Below, one piece after another: positions 8,255 through 16,520 of a DNA stretch of 64,000 nucleotides (position 1 is its first letter; every line of letters starts with the position of its first letter). The notes below the pieces were generated by a model that was given only the letters and a program-made list of their open reading frames with translations, had not been told where the DNA came from and made no database searches. Source of the DNA: Thiofilum sp. (GTDB lineage Bacteria > Pseudomonadota > Gammaproteobacteria > Thiotrichales > Thiotrichaceae); NCBI RefSeq assembly GCF_016711335.1, contig NZ_JADJTF010000001.1:434001-498000 (forward strand). The letters are read 5' to 3'. The translations under genes and the position numbers were made by a program.

Positions 8255-9608
8255 CATAAGTATCTACACATTTTTATGCATTACCGAACGGAGGGTCTGG
8301 GAGAGGGTTTGAATCTCTGCGGGTGAATACGAGTCCAGTAGCTGGACTAACGCCAGAAAAGTTTCTAACCCAGCTAATAAGGCTGGGTAAGTAAAGGTGA
8401 CCTTAGAACGCATCTGTCGACCACTCAAGCGAATCAACAACTGCCGAAGTTGCTGTACTTCCGGTTGAGGACTCACGGCAATCGCCCAGACGGTGACACA
8501 GGCCATACTCGTGACCAAAAGCCGTTTCGCGACGGCTAGTGCAGACTCCTGTTGCCACGCTTCGAGTTGATGTCCGGCGGATTTGAGTAGTTTAAAGAAA
8601 CTCTCAATCTGCCAACGCCAGTAGTACCACAAGACCAGTGTGTCGGCGGTGGGGGCTGTGAGGGTAGTGAGCAATAACCACTGAGCGATCATGTCCCCTT
8701 GTTCATTGAAGAGGCGACTGACCACCAAGCGTGCCATCACCGGCTCCCCCGCGACCGAGGGTGGACCTGCTTTTTACAGCTCGGTTTAGACCGACGGGTT
8801 ACACTCACCGGTATTTCGCCCACGTATTGTTCATGGGGTTTACCCTGAACCTGTACGGTTCTGGCTCGATGGTAGGTGAGCTGCTCTGCTAGGGTTTTAC
8901 TGGCTAGAGCCGACCCTTGATAGGTCAACTGCGGGTTGTCCCGAATACGAACCAACCACTGAATCCCGGATGACTGCCAACGACGGTAATGACCCACCGA
9001 ATCCCCTTCGCGATCCATCAGATGAACCAAGGGACGGGAAAACCCTAAGCCCTCCAGATGCTCCATCGCACGGCTCACCTCATCCAAATGCGTACGAGGC
9101 GTTAACACCTCCTCCTCATACGTGGTCTGACGACCCACTCCACTCACTAGGCATTGCGCTACCGGGGCAATCGGTTCACCGGTTTGATCACTGATGACTA
9201 AACTACTTTGTAAATCATAGCCTTGATCGCTGGCATGCGTAATCGCATAACGATCTGCCTTATTCGCATGACGATACGCTAACCGCGACCAATCGTGGAT
9301 ACACAACGCATACGAACCACAGCGCTCCGTAATGCCCTCATGAGCCGCTGCCGTTAACGGCGCTTGCAGCACTGACAAACTCACCATCGGATTCGCATAA
9401 AAAACGCCACGCCGCTTGTGTGTGGGCAAAACTGCTCACCCCATCGTTCAAGGCTTTCATACCTGCACTCAGCGGCTCACTGACCTTCATGTAACTCTGA
9501 ACCATGCGTTCATAACGCAAACTCAGGCGGGCATCCACACCCGCTAACTTTTTTTATATCCATACCGTTATCTTCTCATCATCACTTCAACTTGTGTAGA
9601 TACTTATG
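8255..9608 (-). mobile_element. IS4-family insertion sequence, 1354 bp, with 9-bp target duplication
   Basis: The ends are perfect 16-bp inverted repeats, CATAAGTATCTACACA at 8255 and its complement ending at 9608. The flanks are identical 9-bp copies of CCACTTCGG at 8246-8254 and 9609-9617, a duplication length known for the IS10/IS50 groups of the IS4 family. It holds a single transposase gene, broken by frameshifts. It landed inside a palindromic repeat that was already part of the STAND ATPase gene. The unmutated duplication suggests a fairly recent insertion. Confidence 0.92.
8264..9563 (-). pseudogene. IS4-family DDE transposase with three homopolymer frameshifts
   Basis: Reading begins at ATG 9563-9561 (MDIKK) but changes frame at an A7 run near 9551-9557, at a T6 run near 9398-9405 (within AAWRF/YANPM) and at a G5 run near 8745-8752 (within PRS/AGEPVMARL). 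Repaired, it gives about 430 residues. The DDE parts are IHDWSRL and HLMDREGD, and the IS4 signature Y-x2-R-x3-E-x6-K is visible as YYWRWQIESFFKLLK. The stop lies in the left inverted repeat. Each break is a one-base homopolymer length change, so either decay or sequencing error could explain them. Confidence 0.85.
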
Positions 9609-12030
9609 CCACTTCGGGGGAAGGTTGGGATGGGGGTAGCTCAACCCCTCGTGCGTCTTGTTCCGCCCACAAGAGCCGCGCCATTTCCAGATGATAGTCG
9701 GTGAGGTGTAAACGCATACCGCTAGGTTCGGCGATGTCGTAGACTTCTTGTAGGTCGGTGTGGGCTTTGGGGTAGTCTTGGGTGTGGCGGTAATATTGAG
9801 CGCGGGCGAGTAGTCCACGAGGTAAATGATGTTGTGTACCTGCTGCACGTAGACCCTCTACCGCTTGGTTTAGGTAGCTTTCCTGTGAGAGGGCTCTGCC
9901 TAGAGTGAGTTTTGGCAATGAAAAACTTAATAAACTGCCGTTAGTAAAATGATTCTCCCAGCAATCTAAATCATACTCCGCCCGCTCCACCACCTCCGCC
10001 ACTTGCTCTTGTGCTAGCAGCAGATCGCAATAGCGAAAACCTTTCAGTAAATACAGGCGTGGATACTCAGGCTGTATTTCCTGTTGTATTTGCTCTGCCG
10101 CTTGAAACAGGGCTAAAGCCTCTTGCACTGAGGCTGCCTCTCCCGCTTGATGCAGCGCATCCGCGAGGGCGGTACGGTCTGACATACGCTCAAATAAATT
10201 CCCCGACTGCTCGGCATAGTCCACACTCGCCCTAGCACTCTCTATCGCAGCATGAATATCACCTAGGGTCAGTTGGATTTCGCTAAGGTTGCTAGCCGCT
10301 ATAGCAGCATTTTTCCACTTCTTATTACCTACCAATAATTTCACACCTGCCTTAATCGGCTCGACTGCCTCACGCAAGCGCCCCAAGGCACGCAAGCTAA
10401 AACCTGCCCAATTCAGTATCACAGCTTTATCATACTCACTTAAATCCGCCGCAGGCACTGACCAAGGAATTGTGAAAAAATGCGCTACCCCCGCTAGATC
10501 ATCACTGAAAGCTCCCAGCTTATGAACAATATAAGCCTCTCCTTCACGTCGAATCCCCGTCCAATACACCTCATCCAAAGCATGCTGATGCAACCCCGCC
10601 GCACACCCATGCGCCACCGCCGCAAACAAAGGCTGCATCTCCTCCACCGTATCCGGCAATTTCTTTTCGGGTAAATGCTTATAATACTGATACAACACCT
10701 CATGCGCCTGCCGCCACGCATCCGGCTGTTGTCGCGCTAATTGCCGCCCAAAATACTCCCGAATCAACGGATGACAATCCAACAATTCCCCCCGCCCCTG
10801 ATGATTCGACAATAAATGATGCTGCTCACGTAAACTGTGAATCACGCTTTGCCACTTTTTACGCTCTTGCGTTGTGAATTGATGCTTACGCTTAAGCACT
10901 CGATGCCACCAACGCTTAGGTGCAGTAGTCAAGTGCGGAATATCCGCTGCTAGTAATACCTCCAACACCTCAATCTCTATCGGATGATCAAACAAACCCA
11001 ATAAATACAATACCTGTAATTCCGGCGTCCCCGCCAACCAGCGCTCATACGCCTGCATCACCCTAAACGCATGCCGCCCCGTCTCATCATACTCATCCAT
11101 TAACTCACCTAGGGTATCGCGCTTTACCACCTCGCCCCCTAGATAAGTACTGAGCGCATTCCCCAATAAATTCAATGCCAAAGCATGACACCCATAGTCG
11201 CGCACTGCTTGGCTTAGCTCCTTATCACTCCCCTTCACTCCCAAAGAGCGCAATAATCGCACCCCGTCCGCGACCGCCAAATTATGTAAATCATGGCTAA
11301 GCACCTGCGCTCGATCACACAACTCATGCACCGCTATCCGCGTCGTGATAATGCACAAGCACTGCGTCTGTGCCACCAGACTTTTTAATAATTGCTTTAA
11401 GGCGCGATCCTTTAGCTCCCCACGCATCCCCTTACCCGCATGCTGCAAAGGCTCCAATCCATCCAACACCAGCACACAACGCTGACGCTGCAATAAGTCG
11501 GCTAATTGCTCCCCTAGCGCCTCAGGTGAGCGAGTCGAGTCATACACCACACCAAACTTATCAAACACATGACTAAAAAACGGTGTCGCCGAGGTTTGCT
11601 TATCCTCACTCGATCCTTGCGAATAAAACGACCAAGCTATGACATTATTTGGCTCAGTCTTATCCAACCAATGCCGAATCAGCTTAGTCTTACCCGTGCC
11701 CCCCGCTGCAATGAATTGAATAATCCGCGCCCCCTCACCTTTCCAAGCAGCCTCTAATAGCTTTAATTCCTCTTCACGCCCAAAAAATGCACCCTTCACC
11801 GTAGGCAAACGGTCGGAGTGGATGCGTTTAGCTGTAAGGGGCAGGTTACTTTGATGAATACCCAGCGCTTGCTTTAACTCAGCTTCCTGCTCATCAATAC
11901 TAGCCTTAATCCGCAGCTTATCCTCAACACGAGTTTCAAGGTCATACTGCTTATAAAGTGCTGACAAAATAGTTTTTAAACGTTCAACACGTTCAGGACT
12001 ATGGGAAGGCGACAAAACAGCATCAGACAT
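9604..12030 (-). CDS. STAND-type (NB-ARC/NACHT-like) P-loop ATPase with TPR domain, 3' end cut by IS
   Basis: 808 residues as it stands. Residues about 10-55 are a helical, probably coiled-coil segment. The nucleotide-binding domain begins at FFGREEELKLLE (82) with Walker A AAGGTGKTKL (108-117), Walker B LVLDGLEPL and sensor-like CIITTRIAV. A winged-helix-like part and then TPR-type helical repeats (LGRLREAVEPI, LGDIHAAIESA) follow. Such proteins act as signal-sensing switches, and many bacterial relatives are anti-phage sensors; this one has no recognised effector domain. The last residues (PPSQPSPEVA) come from a palindromic repeat and IS sequence, and the true C-terminus lies at 8073-8254. 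Loss of about 60 codons may or may not inactivate it. Confidence 0.8.
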   Translation of the reverse strand: MSDAVLSPSHSPERVERLKTILSALYKQYDLETRVEDKLRIKASIDEQEAELKQALGIHQSNLPLTAKRIHSDRLPTVKGAFFGREEELKLLEAAWKGEGARIIQFIAAGGTGKTKLIRHWLDKTEPNNVIAWSFYSQGSSEDKQTSATPFFSHVFDKFGVVYDSTRSPEALGEQLADLLQRQRCVLVLDGLEPLQHAGKGMRGELKDRALKQLLKSLVAQTQCLCIITTRIAVHELCDRAQVLSHDLHNLAVADGVRLLRSLGVKGSDKELSQAVRDYGCHALALNLLGNALSTYLGGEVVKRDTLGELMDEYDETGRHAFRVMQAYERWLAGTPELQVLYLLGLFDHPIEIEVLEVLLAADIPHLTTAPKRWWHRVLKRKHQFTTQERKKWQSVIHSLREQHHLLSNHQGRGELLDCHPLIREYFGRQLARQQPDAWRQAHEVLYQYYKHLPEKKLPDTVEEMQPLFAAVAHGCAAGLHQHALDEVYWTGIRREGEAYIVHKLGAFSDDLAGVAHFFTIPWSVPAADLSEYDKAVILNWAGFSLRALGRLREAVEPIKAGVKLLVGNKKWKNAAIAASNLSEIQLTLGDIHAAIESARASVDYAEQSGNLFERMSDRTALADALHQAGEAASVQEALALFQAAEQIQQEIQPEYPRLYLLKGFRYCDLLLAQEQVAEVVERAEYDLDCWENHFTNGSLLSFSLPKLTLGRALSQESYLNQAVEGLRAAGTQHHLPRGLLARAQYYRHTQDYPKAHTDLQEVYDIAEPSGMRLHLTDYHLEMARLLWAEQDARGVELPPSQPSPEVA
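9609..9637. repeat. C/G-rich palindromic repeat, copy 1 (right part)
   Basis: Right arm GGGGGAAGG of the second hairpin plus the closing GGGATGGGGGT segment. It pairs with the left part at 8187-8254 across the IS. Confidence 0.7.
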
Positions 12031-12133
12031 AGCGAGGACTTCATAGGAGTTTGCACTACACCGATTATCTTGATTTTTACGCCTTTAATAAACCTGTTTT
12101 AACTTTGAATGATTACTGCACGCCTCTCTATTT

Positions 12134-12151
12134 TGTAGTAATGTCACTACA
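12134..12151. promoter_or_regulatory. inverted repeat before the antitoxin gene
   Basis: TGTAGT-N6-ACTACA ends 21 bases before the antitoxin ATG. Phd/YefM antitoxins usually repress their own operon by binding such short palindromes, so this is a reasonable autoregulatory operator. No binding data; inference from position. Confidence 0.45.
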
Positions 12152-12172
12152 TTCTCATAGAGGAATTGCACT

Positions 12173-12454
12173 ATGATCACTACCCTATCCAGTCGTGAAT
12201 TTAATCAAGATACCAGCCGCGCCAAAAAAGCAGCCTTAATCGGTCCCGTCTTTATCACTGATCGCGGTAAACCTGCGCATGTGTTATTGAGCATGGAGGA
12301 CTACCTACGCCTCACCCAACAATCCAGCACCATTGTCGAGCTGCTTGCTATGCCTAAAGCGGATGATATGGAGTTTGAGCCACCGCGTTTAAGTGACTCA
12401 CTATTTAACGGATTTATGACGCAGTGCAAGACTTCACACCTATTGAACAATTAA
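12173..12454 (+). CDS. Phd/YefM-family antitoxin
   Basis: 93 residues. The N-terminal half (TLSSREFNQDTSRAKKAA, GPVFITDRGKPAHVLLS, MEDYLRL) is the typical DNA-binding and dimerisation fold of Phd/YefM antitoxins. A start at 12173 is supported by AGAGGAATTG upstream. This subtype usually sits before a PIN-domain VapC-type toxin and ends shortly after EFEPPRL. Here the last dozen residues (GFMTQCKTSHLLNN) look unlike that family and the gene overlaps a HipA-type kinase by 31 bases. The C-terminal part is what normally neutralises the toxin, so its true partner is open. Confidence 0.85.
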   Translation: MITTLSSREFNQDTSRAKKAALIGPVFITDRGKPAHVLLSMEDYLRLTQQSSTIVELLAMPKADDMEFEPPRLSDSLFNGFMTQCKTSHLLNN

Positions 12455-13701
12455 CAGTTTGGCGACGCTTAGCTCAAGGTGAACGCGTACCAGTAGGGCA
12501 ACTCACTCAAAATAGACAAGGCATTTTTTTTCAATATGCCCCTGAGTACTTAGACCATTACACCTCGCTGTCTCCGTTTAATCTGCGGTTTGATGCATCT
12601 ATTCAACTAGCACCTAAACGACCTCATGGCGGCTTACACGGTGTATTTGCCGATTCACTACCTGATGGTTGGGGACTCATGCTCATGGATCGAGTCTTTC
12701 GGCAGGTAGGCGTTTTACCGCATCAGGTGACCCCACTAGATCGTCTCGCCTTTATCGGTCAAAACGGCATGGGGGCATTAGAATATGAACCTGTTTCAGA
12801 CCTAGCTTCTAGCTCCACTGAAACACTCAATATCAGTGAACTAGGTTTACAAGCTCAAGCCCTGTTTGAAGGTCAAACCAAAATAGTACTCGCCGCGTTG
12901 GTACAGGCAGGTAGTTCGGGTGGTGCTCGCCCCAAAGCCCAGCTTTACTTAGACCCTGATCAGCCTGAACTATGCAGCACCACGCCTAAGCAGGGTATGC
13001 GTCCTTATTTAGTCAAATTCACCTCTAGTCATTTACCTCTAGGTCATGAAGAAAGCTTATGTGAGGCAGCCTATCTCACTATGGCGAAACAAGCTGGAAT
13101 TAATACCCAAGCATGGCAGCTATTACCTGCTCCACCCACTTCGGGAGCTAAGGCGTGGTTAGCCTTAGAGCGTTTTGATTGCACTAAACAAGGGGGGCGC
13201 TTGCATTTGCATAGTGCAGCGGGGCTATTAGATGCTAATTTTCGTGAGCCTTCCTTAGATTATGAGGACCTGATAAAGGCGAGTAGCGTGCTATGCAAAG
13301 AGGAACAGGTTGGGCAAGAGCAATTTCGTCGTGCCATATTCAATTTATTTGCCCTTAATCAAGATGATCATGCTAAAAACTGGGCATTCCTCATGGATGA
13401 TAAGGGTCAATGGCTACCTAGTCCTTTTTACGATGTCACCTTTAGTCCTAATCCCTATGGTGAACATGCCACAGCTTATGGCGGCTATGGCAAAAACCCA
13501 CCTTTAAAAGCGCTGCAACACTTAGCCACTATTGCAGGCTTGGCTAATTGGCAAGCCGCTCAACTCATTATTCATGAGGTAACAGAGGTGATTAGCACAT
13601 GGGAAGCCACTGCTAAGCTACTAGGTATTAGCCAAGAAACCCGCGTCTTAATTAATAGACAACTGACCTCAACACGGGAAAAGCTTAAGTATTTGACCTA
13701 A
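12424..13701 (+). CDS. HipA-type serine/threonine kinase toxin
   Basis: 425 residues from GTG 12424; the frame has no earlier start before a stop at 12406. The N-terminal HipA domain includes PVGQLTQNRQGIFFQY and HGGLHGVFADSLPDGWG. The kinase part shows the Gly-rich loop SSGGARPKAQL, LVKFTSS, LALERFDC, the catalytic DDHAKNWAFL and the metal-binding YDVTFSP, so the active site appears intact. HipA proteins phosphorylate targets such as glutamyl-tRNA synthetase and cause growth arrest; they normally pair with an HTH antitoxin HipB. None is visible; a Phd/YefM gene overlaps the start instead, which suggests translational coupling. Confidence 0.85.
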   Translation: MQDFTPIEQLTVWRRLAQGERVPVGQLTQNRQGIFFQYAPEYLDHYTSLSPFNLRFDASIQLAPKRPHGGLHGVFADSLPDGWGLMLMDRVFRQVGVLPHQVTPLDRLAFIGQNGMGALEYEPVSDLASSSTETLNISELGLQAQALFEGQTKIVLAALVQAGSSGGARPKAQLYLDPDQPELCSTTPKQGMRPYLVKFTSSHLPLGHEESLCEAAYLTMAKQAGINTQAWQLLPAPPTSGAKAWLALERFDCTKQGGRLHLHSAAGLLDANFREPSLDYEDLIKASSVLCKEEQVGQEQFRRAIFNLFALNQDDHAKNWAFLMDDKGQWLPSPFYDVTFSPNPYGEHATAYGGYGKNPPLKALQHLATIAGLANWQAAQLIIHEVTEVISTWEATAKLLGISQETRVLINRQLTSTREKLKYLT

Positions 13702-13773
13702 CGCTTATTCGCCACATTGACAAGCTTTCACAAACTCATCATAGATAGCGCTTTTATCACTGAGCCACTACTG

Positions 13774-13863
13774 ATGAATTACCAGCTAATCGCCTTATGC
13801 ACCTTGAGCCTGACTTTAACTGCTTGCGGGGGTAAATTGATCTGTAGGGGCAATCCTAAGTGA
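13774..13863 (+). CDS. tiny lipoprotein-like peptide, possibly a truncated gene
   Basis: 29 residues: MNYQLIALCTLSLTLTACGG and a nine-residue tail. The hydrophobic core followed by LTAC-GG is a good lipobox, so Cys18 would be lipidated. The frame ends inside a small GTAGGGGCAAT palindrome (13845-13871), so the repeat may have cut a longer lipoprotein gene. No clear ribosome binding site precedes it. It might be a pseudogene fragment or a real small entry of the LptM type. Confidence 0.4.
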   Translation: MNYQLIALCTLSLTLTACGGKLICRGNPK

Positions 13864-13871
13864 TTGCCCTA
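13845..13871. repeat. TAGGGGCAAT hairpin repeat between convergent genes
   Basis: TAGGGGCAAT at 13845-13854 pairs with ATTGCCCTA at 13863-13871 with one bulged G. The same GTAGGGGCA motif starts the larger palindromic element at 51631. It may act as a terminator for the convergent genes on both sides. Confidence 0.55.
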
Positions 13872-13877
13872 TGGTGG

Positions 13878-14558
13878 CTAATGGGGCACTACACGAATCG
13901 TACCCGCATTGGGGCGAATATTAATAATGCTTTCCATACGCCGACACTGATTGAGCACTTGGGTGCGTGCTCGTGTTTCTGAGTCTAGCGCATCCGCTCG
14001 CCCTTTAATCTGCATACACCAACCATAGTGAGCTGAATAATTACTCTGCCAACGTGCATCTTGCGGCACATTACAAGAGCGTTGCTGTGCGTTTTGGAAT
14101 TGTTGCACTGCTTGATTCGCGTAATTCGCACAACGCTCTGTCAGCGGTACATCACCTTTCCAGCAAGACAACGGATAACGTCTACCTCGCCACGTTGTCC
14201 AGCCACTTGCCATCTCACTACTCGCATCATAGATCAATTGCCAATTATCTCGCTCAGCACCCATGTAGCGAATATTCAAGGTATTGCCGCCATTGGCAAC
14301 ACCCGTCATGTTCAGCGCCACCCAAGCACCCCCATTATCACTAAAGCGCCCTACGGTTTTCACTGCACTGGTAGTAGAGCAAATATTACCTTCACACTCG
14401 GTTTGGGGATCATCGACCACTTGCCAAAACATCTTGGCGGGGCGACCGTCAATTTTACAATTGGACTCACCATTCGCCCAACGCGGCAACGCTGAAGTAC
14501 TCGCTAATACCGGAGCCGCTAATACACTGAACATTACACCCATCACTATTGCTTTCAT
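13878..14558 (-). CDS. secreted/periplasmic protein, unknown family
   Basis: 226 residues with a signal peptide (MKAIVMGVMFSVLAAPVLAS, cleavage near residue 19). The mature part has eight or more cysteines, a Trp-rich beta-like section around 90-130 (WTTWRGRRYPLSCW) and a helical C-terminal region (RTQVLNQCRRMESII). No catalytic motif or known domain was recognised. It is a single gene bounded by a hairpin downstream. Periplasmic or exported location is a fair inference; nothing more can be said. Confidence 0.75.
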   Translation of the reverse strand: MKAIVMGVMFSVLAAPVLASTSALPRWANGESNCKIDGRPAKMFWQVVDDPQTECEGNICSTTSAVKTVGRFSDNGGAWVALNMTGVANGGNTLNIRYMGAERDNWQLIYDASSEMASGWTTWRGRRYPLSCWKGDVPLTERCANYANQAVQQFQNAQQRSCNVPQDARWQSNYSAHYGWCMQIKGRADALDSETRARTQVLNQCRRMESIINIRPNAGTIRVVPH

Positions 14559-14650
14559 TTCTCAACCCTCGCTAGGTTTAATAAACCCAAAAGCAGGCTT
14601 ATTAAGCAATAGCTTAGCGAATTACTACCTAGGGGTTTGTTAAAAATTAC

Positions 14651-15463
14651 CTAAAGGCTGGGTTTGGGTAAACGTTGCACACTCCACTCAAACCTTTGAG
14701 CAGGCAACCAGCGATTGAGCACTAATACTAAGGGTGACATGACGACTAAGGCATATAAGAATGCATTAGGAATAAACAGCTTAAATTGAATGAGAGCTGA
14801 GACTATTGCCACTAATACTCCATAAAAGATTCTTGCTCCCGTGTGAGAAGGTGTGGTTTTAGGATCAGACAACATAAAAAAGGTAAATAATAATAACGAG
14901 CCATTATTCAGCTGATGCTCTGGAATCGCCCACGGATCGCCTAAATACCATGCGCGTGCAAACAACAATGCGGCATAACTCAATAAAAAGCTGATCGACA
15001 CTAACATGGTTTTAGCACCGACTTGTGGAATCAGCCCTAAACCTGCCACTAATAAAAACAGCCACAACTCATGCCCCCACTTACCCGACGACGCCCAAGC
15101 CTCATGAGTCAACAAAAGCACCGCCACAATACCGATATTAGAAGGGTTAAAAATATGTCGTCCCTCTAGGCGCAAGACAAACTTACTGGCAATTGCAATA
15201 ACAGTAGCCAATCCTAACCAAAGCGGATTCTGAGCCGTCAATAATAATAAAATCGATAAGCTAGTATTGAGGGTACTCAAATAGACAGGCGCTAAATGCT
15301 TATAAGTCGTGAACGCCCATTGAGTAATGAGCGCGACACCTAAAACTACCGCAATATGCGTCCAAGCAATCGGAAATTGTAAAAACAGTATCCCCCAACT
15401 GAGTAAAGAAATTTGTACTGCTAACTGATAATAACGCGGATCAAAGGCTAATAATTTTTGCAT
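14651..15463 (-). CDS. RnfD/NqrB-like integral membrane protein
   Basis: 270 residues with about nine or ten transmembrane segments. It carries the NqrB/RnfD signature near residues 196-206, SDPKTTPSHTG, in the region where these subunits bind covalent FMN through a threonine, and the earlier FNPSNIG segment. RnfD is one subunit of a multisubunit electron-transport complex, yet no other rnf/nqr genes are adjacent. Stand-alone RnfD-like (UnbU-type) proteins exist. Function here is uncertain: a flavin-bearing membrane electron carrier or transporter is the best guess. Confidence 0.75.
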   Translation of the reverse strand: MQKLLAFDPRYYQLAVQISLLSWGILFLQFPIAWTHIAVVLGVALITQWAFTTYKHLAPVYLSTLNTSLSILLLLTAQNPLWLGLATVIAIASKFVLRLEGRHIFNPSNIGIVAVLLLTHEAWASSGKWGHELWLFLLVAGLGLIPQVGAKTMLVSISFLLSYAALLFARAWYLGDPWAIPEHQLNNGSLLLFTFFMLSDPKTTPSHTGARIFYGVLVAIVSALIQFKLFIPNAFLYALVVMSPLVLVLNRWLPAQRFEWSVQRLPKPSL

Positions 15464-15666
15464 TGCACACCTAATCGAGGCGATTGAGTTTATTAAGTTT
15501 AAGCCAGACTAGGCAGTGTGACAGCTAAATATGCAAAATGTTTGGAGCACTGTGCCTTCCGTATCAAACTGACTAAGTATTATCTGCTAGCGACTTTTAG
15601 GCTGAAACTCTACACTCACGCCTGTACGCATTCACTGATGGTTACAACAACTAGGGAGGGATACCT

Positions 15667-16413
15667 ATGGGTAAAATGATACTGATAGGGGGCATTGTTT
15701 TAAGCACGCTGTTAGCACCGGTATTACAAGCTAAAGAGCGTATTTATCTACTCGCCGGACAATCCAATATGATGGGGCGCGGTAGAACCTATGAATTACC
15801 TCCGGTTTATAAAACCACACCTGCCAATGTGCAGTTTTATTATCAAGGACGCTTAAAACCGCTAGCACATACGGCTTATTTTGGACCAGAAGTAACATTT
15901 GCTCACGAGGTCGCCCGCGCTTTTCCTAATGATCAGCATATTCTGATTAAAGTCGCCGCAACGGGTAGCTCCATTAAGCAATGGCAGCGTGGTCAGCCTT
16001 TGTATTACAGCCTAATCCGCCAATTACAGTTAGCCATACCCGAATATTTTAAAAAAGCCACCCCTCCAGTTGATGCCATTATCTGGATGCAGGGCGAGCA
16101 AGATGCACGCAAACTCATGGATGCACAAAACTACCAAACACAGGTAAAGCAATTTATTAATCATCTGCGCAGCGATATAGCTGCACCTAATAGCCTGCTC
16201 GTGATGGGACGCGTCAACCCCACCTCACCGCTTTTTAAAATGCTCGATATAGTACAAACCAGCCAAGCTCAATTAGCCCGTACTTTGCCCTATACCCGTT
16301 TGGTTAATACTGAGGGTCTAGGTACTTTACATGATCACATTCACTACAGCGCTCAGGGTCAAATGGAATTAGGACGGCGTATGGCTCAAGCCTATATTCA
16401 GTCGCGGCGCTAA
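15667..16413 (+). CDS. secreted SGNH-fold esterase (sialate O-acetylesterase-like)
   Basis: 248 residues. Signal peptide about 1-22 (LAPVLQA-KE). The catalytic blocks are LLAGQSNMMGRG (nucleophile Ser33), IWMQGEQDA and the C-terminal DHIHYSAQGQ (Asp223/His226), which together match the SASA/DUF303 carbohydrate esterase family. These enzymes remove acetyl groups from sugars. Start ATG 15667 follows AGGGAGGGATACCT, a strong ribosome binding site. A terminator follows. The substrate cannot be told from sequence. Confidence 0.85.
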   Translation: MGKMILIGGIVLSTLLAPVLQAKERIYLLAGQSNMMGRGRTYELPPVYKTTPANVQFYYQGRLKPLAHTAYFGPEVTFAHEVARAFPNDQHILIKVAATGSSIKQWQRGQPLYYSLIRQLQLAIPEYFKKATPPVDAIIWMQGEQDARKLMDAQNYQTQVKQFINHLRSDIAAPNSLLVMGRVNPTSPLFKMLDIVQTSQAQLARTLPYTRLVNTEGLGTLHDHIHYSAQGQMELGRRMAQAYIQSRR

Positions 16414-16421
16414 TGGCTTGT

Positions 16422-16467
16422 TATTCGTCTGATCTGCACAAAAACTCCAGATCAGACGAATACCTTT
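16422..16467 (+). terminator. terminator after the SGNH esterase
   Basis: A perfect 14-bp stem: TATTCGTCTGATCT at 16422-16435 pairs with AGATCAGACGAATA at 16449-16462, followed by CCTTTT. It lies 9 bases after the stop codon. Confidence 0.8.
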
Positions 16468-16520
16468 TGCAACTTTCACAGTCAAACTAAGTGCTAACCA
16501 TAAGAATAAAGGGAATCCCT

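Noticed and set aside
9582..9848. 88-codon minus-strand frame at the IS/ATPase border
   Set aside because: Out of frame with the STAND gene, Thr/Pro-rich from shifted reading, and crosses the IS end.
10494..10721. 75-codon frame inside the STAND gene
   Set aside because: Arg/Met/Cys-rich shadow of the real frame.
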